Shown here piece after piece: positions 36,222 through 43,209 of a DNA stretch of 43,209 nucleotides (its first letter is position 1; each line of letters opens with the position of its first letter). The stretch covers positions 1 through 43,209 of the forward strand of contig MAYW01000021.1 in assembly GCA_001723765.1 (NCBI GenBank), in the 5' to 3' direction. The DNA comes from Candidatus Scalindua rubra (GTDB lineage Bacteria; Planctomycetota; Brocadiia; Brocadiales; Scalinduaceae). The position numbers and the translations under genes were made by a program. The notes under the pieces were generated by a model. It saw only the letters and a list, made by a program, of their open reading frames with translations. It was not told the origin of the DNA and made no database searches.

Positions 36222-36966
36222 TTCAAAAACTCCTTGTTCAGATAAATTATGTTGAATTAGATAAACGGGTATATTTGCCTAGTTTGTTTGTTGTGAAAGG
36301 CTACCAGCCTGACATGTCTTTCGGGCAGGAAGCCTTCCGCTATATCTCTAAATATATATAAGGTACTTGAGTTTATTCTTAGATTCGTAGGGTGGGCATT
36401 GCCCACATTCTTTTTGTAAGCAAACGTTCATGCCACAATTTGACATCATGAAGTCCGTCTTAGCGAACCTGCATTAGGAATGACATGAAAACATATCCTG
36501 GCAAAAGTTAGGCTTCGATTCCCTGTCTGCCCGCCCGGATGAATCCCTGCCCGACAAGATGGCAGGCGGGCGTCGGACGAGCTTCCCATGTGGGGCATTA
36601 CCACTGGGATGACAGATAATATAACGCTCTGTCATTCCCGAGAAGTCGGGAATCTATATTCATGTTTATGTCTTCTACAATTTATATAGAGAGTTCAGTT
36701 ATAGGATTTAAGTATGCTTGGTTAACAATTGATGAATAGAGGAAGACAATTGGCGTTTTTTAGTTTTAAAACACAAATCTGAAAATTCACAATCTGTCAG
36801 TTTCTGTTTTAGTTATGCTTCTGTAAGATATACAGGGGGTGGAGATTCCTATGTTCCTACGAAGCAAACCCCCGTTAAGTCTTATAAGATGCAGTATTTC
36901 AAAAAGGTGTATATTTTCCAAAACAACTATTGACTATAAAAATAGTTATTTTATATTTCTAGTATA
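36222..36966. other. Repeat-rich intergenic stretch
   Basis: About 750 bases without a gene. It contains a lone GTAGGGTGGGCATTGCCCAC arm (36387-36406), an imperfect GC-rich REP-like palindrome (about 36520-36585; CTGCCCGCC / GGCAGGCGGGC), and a perfect hairpin ATTCCCGA-GAAG-TCGGGAAT (36634-36653). The end holds the promoter of the next gene. Confidence 0.6.
36930..36957 (+). promoter_or_regulatory. Promoter giving a near-leaderless transcript for the deleted DUF4143 gene
   Basis: TTGACT (36930-36935), a 16-base spacer and TATATT (36952-36957). The predicted start is near 36964, three bases before GTG 36967, with no room for a ribosome site. The same layout is seen at 37707. Confidence 0.55.
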
Positions 36967-37385
36967 GTGCCAATAAAGTATATCAATAGGGATATTTTTC
37001 CTGAAATAATTAGACATCTTGATAAACCAGAGATAACCCTCATAACTGGTTCAAGACAGGTGGGAAAAACTGTCTTAATCGGTCAAATCAGGGACTGGTT
37101 GATCAAGAATAAAAAGATATCTGAAGGACAAAACAGAAAACAAAGGTGGATTTCGTATTAGAGACAGGGTCTACAATCCTGCCCATTGAAACTAAGCTTC
37201 ATATAAAAAAACCGGGGATAACTGTAGGTCTAAAGAACTTTATTGAAAAGTATAAGCCACCAAATGCTTATCTCGTCAATCTATCCTTATCACAAAGATC
37301 TCTCGCCTATGGCAAAACAAGAGTGGACTTTATCTATCCATTTGAGTTGTTAAGGGAGAGGTTGGCATTGCCAGTTAATAGCTAG
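36967..37385 (+). pseudogene. AAA/DUF4143 ATPase with large internal deletion
   Basis: The N-terminal 60 residues from GTG 36967 (YINRDIFPEIIRHLDKPE; P-loop TGSRQVGKT) end at TGA-free junction sequence near 37140. A second frame from 37146 gives the C-terminal domain VDFVLETGSTILPIETKLH ... YGKTRVDFIYPFELL. Between them Walker B and the whole middle, some 250-300 residues, are missing. The retained IPIETK-like segment is the PD-(D/E)xK-type piece of DUF4143. The remnant keeps its promoter. Confidence 0.75.
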
Positions 37386-37572
37386 TTTTTTTTGCCATCT
37401 GATTAAGGTAATTCGAAGAATTACACTATCAGCCATAATTGGCCAAAATATTTTTGTTTATGACATAATGATGGTGAAGGCATATATGACCAATGACTTA
37501 AATAGTGTACATTAACTGTTACTATTTTTGTGAATAATAGAAATCGCATAATCTTTCTCAGCACATAAGAAC

Positions 37573-37677
37573 CTATCCACACCCATCCGTAGCTAAAATC
37601 GGTTTCCCAATCCTCGTACTTATCTGATGTAGCACCTCCGCTGCAGCCTGCCTTGCTAATCCATCTTTATCCCTTAA
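37573..37677 (-). pseudogene. Fragment of the 3' end of a HEAT-repeat (NACHT-type) gene
   Basis: Reading the minus strand gives LRDKDGLARQAAAEVLHQ then ISTRIGKPILATDGCG and a stop. It matches the end of the NACHT-HEAT gene at 39351 (VRQSAAETLHLISSRIGKPILAKDG). No start or upstream part is present. Confidence 0.7.
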
Positions 37678-37706
37678 TAACTTAAATTATTTTATCTGTT
37701 AAAATG

Positions 37707-37735
37707 TTGACAACATTCCATATTTGCCGTACAAT
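37707..37735 (+). promoter_or_regulatory. Consensus promoter giving a near-leaderless transcript
   Basis: TTGACA (37707-37712), a 17-base spacer and TACAAT (37730-37735). The predicted start is near 37742, two bases before ATG 37744. No Shine-Dalgarno sequence exists. Confidence 0.7.
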
Positions 37736-37743
37736 TATGGACT

Positions 37744-38901
37744 ATGATTCCAAGATTGCTTAAGCCTAATAAAAAAAATAGCTTCTTTTTATTTGGAGCA
37801 AGAGGTACTGGTAAGACTACATTATTAAAGCATATCCTACCTGCTACAAAAACTCTAACATTTGATCTTCTTGACCCGGAAACTGAAGACAGATTTAGCC
37901 GGAGACCATCAGAACTTTTAGAAATACTAAAGGCTGCATCACTTAATATTCAATGGGTATTTATTGATGAAATACAAAAAATCCCAAAACTTCTTAATAT
38001 AGTTCATAAAGAGATAGAGCAATCACGTTTTAAATTTGCAATGACCGGTTCAAGTGCCCGCAAAATTAAAAGAGGATCCGCCAATTTACTGGCTGGTAGG
38101 GCCTTTGTGAATTATCTTTTTCCCTTGACACATATCGAACTTGGTAAAAGATTCGACTTAAAGGAAGCACTTGAATTTGGTACGTTACCCAAAATTACCC
38201 AATTGAAATCAACCAAAGAAAAGCAGTCATTTTTAAGAGCTTATGCCTTACTCTATCTTAAAGAAGAAATTAGGGAGGAACAAATCGTTCGAAAACTTGA
38301 TCCATTTCGAAGATTCCTCGAAATTGCTGCCCAAACTAATGGTGAAATAATCAACTATTCCAATATAGCCCGTGATGTAAATGTAGATACCAAAACCGTA
38401 CAATCTTACTTTCAGATCTTAGAAGATACGCTTATAGGACACATCCTGGAGCCCTTTCACTTATCCATTCGCAAACGGCAACGTACCAATCCAAAATTTT
38501 ATTTTTTTGATCTGGGTATAAAACGCGCATTAGACCGAACCCTGACAATAGAATTGTTACCACAGACTTACGCCTTTGGAAGGGCCTTTGAACATTTCTT
38601 TATAACAGAAATCTTAAGGTTTCACGCATATTTCCCAAAGGATTATCAATTTTCATATCTCTGTACAAAGGACAACGCTGAAATCGATTTAATAGTGGAA
38701 AGACCTGCCATGCCCGTGGCCTTAATTGAGATAAAGTCAACAAGAGAAGTGACGGAACGGCATATATTAAATTTAAAGCGTTTCAGAAAAGATTTCAAGA
38801 ACAGCGAAGCTTTTTGTCTCTCTTTGGACACTACTGAGAAAGTAATTGACAATATAAATATACTCCATTGGAGGCGTGGACTTAATGAATTAGGGTCATA
38901 G
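37744..38901 (+). CDS. AAA (AAA_14) ATPase with C-terminal DUF4143 domain
   Basis: 385 residues, intact. Walker A GARGTGKTT (18-26), Walker B WVFIDEIQKIP (about 76-86), MTGSSARKIKRG sensor-like segment, then the DUF4143 region ending with a PD-(D/E)xK-like core (AEIDLIVE ... ALIEIKST). This is a common prokaryotic family often found in accessory regions with unproved function; roles in defence or plasmid/mobile maintenance have been suggested. It has its own perfect promoter and appears to be translated without a leader. Two internally deleted relatives lie in the window (21574 and 36967), so the family seems to turn over here. Confidence 0.88.
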   Translation: MIPRLLKPNKKNSFFLFGARGTGKTTLLKHILPATKTLTFDLLDPETEDRFSRRPSELLEILKAASLNIQWVFIDEIQKIPKLLNIVHKEIEQSRFKFAMTGSSARKIKRGSANLLAGRAFVNYLFPLTHIELGKRFDLKEALEFGTLPKITQLKSTKEKQSFLRAYALLYLKEEIREEQIVRKLDPFRRFLEIAAQTNGEIINYSNIARDVNVDTKTVQSYFQILEDTLIGHILEPFHLSIRKRQRTNPKFYFFDLGIKRALDRTLTIELLPQTYAFGRAFEHFFITEILRFHAYFPKDYQFSYLCTKDNAEIDLIVERPAMPVALIEIKSTREVTERHILNLKRFRKDFKNSEAFCLSLDTTEKVIDNINILHWRRGLNELGS

Positions 38902-39350
38902 AAAACTTAGCTTTCAGCCCGCCCGAACGACGCCCGCCAGAATGAGTATCGGGCTTGTAGTCGGGCAGGTCGCTAACGGCAATTTTTATTCGATAAATTT
39001 CTTAAACAATTCGGTGATGCCGAATTGCCATTTGCCTTCGCAAAGTAAATAAATCATTTTAAGGACTTAATGACGGCGTAGCCATATGTCCTTATGACAA
39101 AATGGTTAAATGTACCTGACACTGATTAACCTAGTAGTTGATTGTTACTAAATATTTTATACTGTTTACTTCAATTATCTAATGAACAATCTAAAGTGTC
39201 CATCTGTACTCTACAAATCTGTAAAACCTTTTTTTCCCATTTTGATGAGGACAAGTTTTAGCAATGTTTAGTAAAAGTAGCTAGTAAGAGGGTAGAGAGA
39301 AATATGAGAAGTATTAACCCTCCCTATGGAAGGTACAATAGCCTCTCTTT
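38902..39350. other. Repeat-bearing intergenic stretch
   Basis: Contains a GC-rich REP-like palindrome at about 38915-38975 (CAGCCCGCCCGAACGAC ... TCGGGCTTGTAGTCGGGC), an eight-base hairpin CAATTCGG/CCGAATTG near 39008-39028, and purine/pyrimidine-rich complementary stretches at 39288-39308 and 39345-39368. No gene is seen. Confidence 0.55.
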
Positions 39351-41317
39351 CTACTCTCTTCTCTCTACTACTGTATAGCTTTCTTTTGGTTGCGGCTTCG
39401 CTTCGCTGTGCCCATCCTTGGCTAAAATTGGTTTCCCAATCCTCGAACTTATCAGATGCAGCGTCTCCGCTGCTGACTGCCTTACATCCCAATACTCATC
39501 CTTCAACGCCTCGATGAGTGGCTCTATAGCCCTCTCACTGCCGATACTACCCAGCGCCTCCGCTGCTGACATCATTATACCGTAATCCTTATACTTCAAC
39601 GCCTCGATGAGTTTATCTATTATAATCGTAGTGTCTGCCATGATATCGCACGCAATTTCTCTTATAAAGCCTCTCTCTCTAAGCCATAGCTGATATACTT
39701 TATTTAATAGCTCGTTATTTTGACTCTTTTCTTCTTTATCCAGTATTTTATCATCTATCTCTGCCGTACACTTTGTGGCAAGAAAGAGATGACGGTTTAA
39801 GAGGTCTTTTTCTTTACATAACGTGTCGATCAGTGGCATGGGATTTTTCAGTGTGCCAGCAAGAGGCCTTATTACTTCATGCCATCTGGTCTTCCAGAAA
39901 TATTTCTTGATTTTTTTTAACCAGTCTTTTTTCTTACTCAATGCCCTTGATGCAAGATACTCCTGGAAAGTGAGATGGAGGAACATGTATCTATTTTCTT
40001 CTTCAGTTCCAAAACGGATAAGGATACCATCGTTATCTATGATTTCATTAAGGAGGTCTTCAATATCATCTACTTCGCTTTCATTGTACAGGCTATAAAC
40101 CTCAGACAACGTAAAACTTTCTTTAAAGCTCATCTGCCCTGTATCAATAAAGGTAAATCTATATGCAATCTTCTCTAGCAGTACTAGTTTCTTTTGTCTT
40201 TTTCTTTCCCTGGTAGCTGTGCCATCTCTTGAAACGGCACTTCGATGTTTACGCCATTCTATAAGGAAGTCATCAAGGCATCTCTTATATAATTCCACCC
40301 TCCTTTTCGGAAGATATTCTTTAGATTCGTCAAATAGCTTACATATCATACTTAGGAGAAGCGGGTTCTGTGCAAGCCCTCTCATTGCAGGATTTCCTCG
40401 AAGTTGCCTGAGTAATTCACTTCCCTTTTCCTTGTCTTTATTAAAACGTGTCTCAACATATCGTTTGATCTCTTTTTGGCCAAAAGGGACAAGCTTGAGT
40501 TCATCTGACCTGCCTACGAGTGGAGAACCTGGATATCCAACAATACGTGATGTTATCACCACTGAACAGTTCGTAGATATCCTTTCAAGAGATGCCTGCG
40601 AAGTTTGCCATTTGTATCTAAATCTTCTCGATTAGCCTCATCCAGTGCATCCATAAAAAGGTTAACTCTCCCTTTTTCATATTGTTCTTTGATAAAAGAT
40701 TCTAGTTTTTCAGGCACTTCGGCAATTGTCATTACAACATTAATCAGAGATTTATCTTCATTAAGGACTTTTGGAAGATCTATAGATATATGAGGCAGTT
40801 TTGCAAATAGGGGGATATCAAGGCTTGTAGGTAATGCATGATCCCTTAATTTATCAAGTGACTTTGTAGCCATTAATTGAACATAATGATAAAGGAGTGT
40901 TGTCTTGCCTTCACCTGGATTGCCTAAAATCACCATTCGTTTATGATTTCTTAGCGCCCTGTCAGCATCAATGATGACCTCTTTTTCCTTCTCATATTCT
41001 TTCAGTTTATCATGGTCCATTTGTTCATATATTTGTCCCGTTTTGTCAATGTCTGAGTTGCCAACTTCGTGTGCCCTTTGTTCCTGCATGAGCGCCTCAT
41101 ATTTATCCCATCTTCGTTTTTCAATAGTCTTCAATGAGATATAGAGGTCATCAAGGGCAAACGTACCATCAGAGAAATTTCTCTTATTAAACTCCATATT
41201 GACGTCATTACATACCTTTTCTAAAAATTTCTCCAGCTCAGGAATATAGCCCTCAATTATTTGAGAGGCATCATCGATAGTACGACACTTTATGATTTCT
41301 AGTTGGTTTGACGGCAT
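39351..41317 (-). pseudogene. NACHT-type NTPase with C-terminal HEAT repeats, frame broken
   Basis: Residues 1-253 from ATG 41317: a charged N-terminal region, Walker A ILGNPGEGKTTLL (about 130-142), and Walker B VNLFMDALDEA (218-228). The frame then ends at 40556, while the rest (VVITSRIVGYPG ... IRFGTEEENRYMFLHLTFQEYLASRALS ... HEAT repeats ... ISSRIGKPILAKDG) is open in another frame down to 39351. Adding one base near 40600-40632, for example an A in the ACAAATGG tract, joins them into about 655 residues. Bacterial NACHT proteins include anti-phage NLR-like defenders; the HEAT repeats would sense the trigger (family knowledge). Sequencing error or real inactivation cannot be told apart here. 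Fragments of relatives lie at 37573, 41646 and 43015. Confidence 0.78.
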
Positions 41318-41435
41318 TTTTTATCAGACCGTTGCAAAAGAGATTTAGACAGGATTAACAGGATTTTCTTATTCTTTTATCGAATAGTTTGTAATTTTAC
41401 CAATAGGTATTCCATAGAAGCTAATTTCACTGTCC

Positions 41436-41642
41436 TTACCTTCTCACAGTTATTTCAGCCACTTCAAGATATTCAGAAGCTTCCTTAATAGTGAAGGGAG
41501 ATTGTCTTATATCTTCAAACACTTCCTCATGGCTGTAAAAATCCTTTTCAAACCCACGTCTTGCAATAACAGCAAAGAGTTTTTCCCTCTCTTCAACTTT
41601 CATATCTAAAATCTCTTTATATATTTTTTGTGCAGTATTCAT
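41436..41642 (-). CDS. Truncated antitoxin-like protein with partial helix-turn-helix
   Basis: 68 residues from ATG 41642 (the frame is open to 41678, but MNTAQKIYKEILDM looks like the natural start). The C-terminal QSPFTIKEASEYLEVAEITVRR is the first half of an excisionase/MerR-like HTH (HTH_17 type) and stops where the second helix should continue, so the gene is cut short. Such proteins usually pair with a toxin. It lies just upstream (in genome order) of a NACHT fragment and near the MNT/HEPN remains. Confidence 0.5.
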   Translation of the reverse strand: MNTAQKIYKEILDMKVEEREKLFAVIARRGFEKDFYSHEEVFEDIRQSPFTIKEASEYLEVAEITVRR

Positions 41643-41645
41643 CGT

Positions 41646-41820
41646 TGATGGCAGCAACAACCAGGGCATCCAGGGCAAGGAATTTTATGAAAACATTTCC
41701 TTCATACCACAACATATAGACATCATTAAGCAATATATTTACTTTACCATTCAAATCATCATCTTTATTACTCTCCCTGTCTATCTCTGCCGTACACTTT
41801 GCGGCAGGGAATTTCTGGTT
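41646..41820 (-). pseudogene. Internal fragment of a NACHT-HEAT paralogue
   Basis: The minus strand reads FPAAKCTAEIDRESNKDDD ... VNILLNDVYMLWYEGNVFIKFLALDALVVA. This aligns by eye with LFLATKCTAEIDDKILDKEE ... LLNKVYQLWLRERGFIREIA in the gene at 39351. No start or NTPase domain is attached. Confidence 0.65.
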
Positions 41821-41837
41821 GCACTGGTAATATCAAA

Positions 41838-42385
41838 TCATGAATCAATACCATACACTGCCAGTTTCTTTCTAATAAAAGCCCTTATTTCTTTTGTCCT
41901 CAGAAGGGCATCTTCTGCCTCTTTCACCGTGGCTGATACTCCCGGATAACGGTATTCAACCGCATAAGGTGTCAAAAGCTGAACACGTTCCCGCATCTCT
42001 TCTAACGCTGGATCATCCACTACGCAGAGGTCTAACGAGTTAGTGCATCCTGCACAACTCTTTCAAAATGGCTACAACGACATCCATGTCGTTGCTTCAC
42101 GCCCTTTTGGATATGTGCTTCCGCACAAAAAAATGTAATCCATTGATTCTTTTACACTTAAAATGGAAATTCCTATACTATTAAATTATCAAGATCATGA
42201 ACCCAAGGCGGGCTTTTGTCTCTAGAAATAAGGAAGGCCTTGAGATATTTTTCACAAGTTTATTGACAATGGTAACACACTAGATCAGGAAGAGGATCTT
42301 TTTTCCTTTCAGCCAGATAGCAGGCAGCCTTGAATTCGTTTTCTGCCTTGGTACACCATTCTAAGACATCAGGTCTCTCTTTCAT
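41838..42385 (-). pseudogene. HEPN-domain gene (MNT partner), broken by a stop codon and an insertion
   Basis: From ATG 42385, three bases after the MNT gene, the frame reads MKERPDVLEWCTKAENEFKA ... VCYHCQ, then TAA (42260-42262) where relatives have Gln, then TCEKYLKAFLISRDKSPP and WVHDLDNL. Around 42040-42190 an unrelated stretch interrupts the gene; it resumes as VDDPALEEMRERVQLLTPYAVEYRYPG and ends at 41838. HEPN proteins are often RNases neutralised by MNT nucleotidyltransferases. Both the stop and the insertion should inactivate it. Confidence 0.75.
42040..42190. repeat. Insertion within the HEPN gene, with similarity to the tRNA-Gln upstream flank
   Basis: About 150 bases that do not fit the HEPN protein. 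It contains a perfect hairpin AACGACAT-CC-ATGTCGTT (42076-42093). Its end (42160-42190) is about 85% identical to 25507-25538, directly before tRNA-Gln. I cannot see terminal repeats that would identify the element. Confidence 0.5.
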
Positions 42386-42388
42386 ATA

Positions 42389-42724
42389 TTACTTTCCCTT
42401 TTCCATAATCGTTTTAATAAAAAGGTCGTTCAACTCTAACCTTTTTTGAATCTCCTGAGGAGTCCTAACCAGGATGTCCATTGGCAGAAACATGGGACGG
42501 CAGATACGCCTCAGCGCACTTGCCCTCGAGGCAGGTCTTTCTTTACTTTCCATGATTACCAGTAGATCGACGTCACTATCTTGACCAGGTTTTCCCCATA
42601 TATATGACCCGAAAAAGATTATTTTTAAAGGATGAAAGTGTTCTACAATCTTATGGACAACTCCTTCTAAAAGTTTATCTGTTACTTCTATACGAGGTAA
42701 CTCCTCAAATCGTCTTTTATTCAT
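42389..42724 (-). CDS. Minimal nucleotidyltransferase (MNT antitoxin type)
   Basis: 111 residues. The nucleotidyltransferase signature GSYIWGKPGQDSDVDLLVIM (GSx...DxD) is intact. Known relatives neutralise the HEPN toxin, in some systems by modifying it. It is the first gene of a two-gene unit whose HEPN partner (41838-42385) is broken. Whether the antitoxin is still useful, for instance against a related toxin elsewhere, is unknown. Confidence 0.85.
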   Translation of the reverse strand: MNKRRFEELPRIEVTDKLLEGVVHKIVEHFHPLKIIFFGSYIWGKPGQDSDVDLLVIMESKERPASRASALRRICRPMFLPMDILVRTPQEIQKRLELNDLFIKTIMEKGK

Positions 42725-42825
42725 TTTGTTAACTTCCCCCCAATTATCTCCATGATGTAATAAAAGATCGCTTTCACTTCCACATATAGTCTATTAGTTG
42801 TGGTCCTTTGTTAAAATTCTTATCG

Positions 42826-42896
42826 TAATTGCTAAATATCAAGTGGAATTAGGTAACCTGCCTGCCGTGCAACGTGTTAGCGCGGCGCAGGCAGGT
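42826..42896. repeat. Solo arm of the 21352-21535 element plus GC-rich hairpin
   Basis: 42826-42850 matches the arm at 21511-21535 (inverted) in 24 of 25 bases. It is followed by ACCTGCCTGC (42856-42865) and its perfect complement GCAGGCAGGT (42887-42896). The opposite outer arm was not found nearby. Confidence 0.65.
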
Positions 42897-42947
42897 ACGC
42901 ACGCAGACAGGCCTTTCTGGTGGATTTCAGTGTTGAACCCCCTTGCT

Positions 42948-43003
42948 GGTTCAGGCTTGTAGCCTGAACCAAAATATTTGATCAACGAACGTAAAGTTCG
43001 TTG
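42948..43003. repeat. Two adjacent perfect hairpins
   Basis: GGTTCAGGCT-TGT-AGCCTGAACC (42948-42970) and CAACGAAC-GTAAA-GTTCGTTG (42983-43003), just downstream of the HEAT fragment at 43015 on the minus strand. They could end its transcript. Confidence 0.7.
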
Positions 43004-43014
43004 TCCACCTTTTT

Positions 43015-43209
43015 TCATCCGCGCCCATCCGTGGCCAAAACAGGCTTACAGATCCTTGTGCTTATTCGATGCAAGGCATCTGCTACACACTCCCATGCAT
43101 CTTTATATTCCCCCGACCTCAGGGCAGCTATCAGGCTGGTACTGCCTCAGGGCTGCCAATCTCACCAAGAGCCTCTACTACACGCCACCATGCATCTTTA
43201 TATTCCCTC
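43015..43209 (-). pseudogene. 3' end of another HEAT-repeat gene, frame broken, runs off the window
   Basis: The minus strand reads REYKDAWWRVVEALGEIGSP EAVPA then a stop; another frame continues SLIAALRSGEYKDAWECVADALHR ISTRICKPVLATDGRG to TGA at 43015-43017. The two HEAT units share the repeated DNA GAATATAAAGATGCATGG. The ending matches the other NACHT-HEAT tails in the window. The 5' part lies beyond the window. Confidence 0.65.

Larger units (their letters stand above)
37386..37743. other. Spacer with a NACHT-HEAT gene fragment
   Basis: About 360 bases between the two DUF4143 genes. 37573-37677 on the minus strand encodes a HEAT-repeat tail (separate entry), and 37707-37735 is a promoter. 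The remainder shows nothing. Confidence 0.6.

Noticed and set aside
36098..36361. 87-residue plus-strand ORF
   Set aside because: Antisense to the better supported small gene at 35991 and running into repeat DNA.

Overview
The window looks like chromosome of an anammox-type planctomycete (order Brocadiales; Kuenenia, Brocadia or Jettenia-like). The grounds are an AT-rich genome, several membrane-anchored multi-domain c-type cytochromes, a cytochrome bd-like core fused to haem-c domains, an ethylbenzene-dehydrogenase-type haem-b domain, an HdrD-like membrane iron-sulfur protein, hopanoid-type radical SAM genes and a large load of palindromic repeats. The assignment rests on protein resemblance from memory, not on a search.

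Layout. 3-623 is the 3' part of an IS1634-type transposase. 1157-4535 (+) is an apparent operon: an HdrD-like membrane Fe-S oxidoreductase (frame broken at a T8 run), an ArsC-type reductase and an exported cupredoxin. 4724-6325 (-) encodes a cNMP-binding/transmembrane/coiled-coil/HEAT-like protein. 6686-11620 (+) is a three-gene respiratory cassette: a bd-like oxidase core with two haem-c domains, a membrane monohaem cytochrome, and a dihaem/EB_dh haem-b protein. nadB (11752-13381) follows with a single-base frame break. On the minus strand come fabF, acpP, fabD, fabH, plsX and rpmF, transcribed from rpmF with a consensus promoter at 18323-18351 and lacking the usual fabG. alaS is next, also on the minus strand.

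21300-23750 is a decayed accessory stretch: an inverted-repeat element, a DUF4143 ATPase pseudogene, a MITE-like element, an IS3-type orfA remnant cutting a tiny gene, and a small gene followed by a truncated aspartyl-protease-like gene. ilvD, tRNA-Gln(UUG), a large nested inverted-repeat element and an HpnP-like B12/radical SAM gene follow. 28115-35041 (+) holds larC, then ilvN, ilvC, leuA, a second B12/radical SAM gene overlapping leuA by four bases, and an exported FKBP. The branched-chain amino acid genes form a coherent pathway block, but no ilvB is present in the window.

35340-43209 is an accessory region of small hypotheticals, AAA/DUF4143 ATPases (one intact, one internally deleted), a frame-broken NACHT-HEAT NTPase with at least three paralogous fragments, a truncated HTH antitoxin-like gene and an MNT/HEPN pair whose HEPN half is broken. 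It reads as a defence or toxin-antitoxin graveyard riddled with palindromic repeats. The most unusual intact system is the bd-like oxidase cassette at 6686-11620. The most unusual expression features are the near-leaderless DUF4143 genes and the T8 frame break in the HdrD-like gene.
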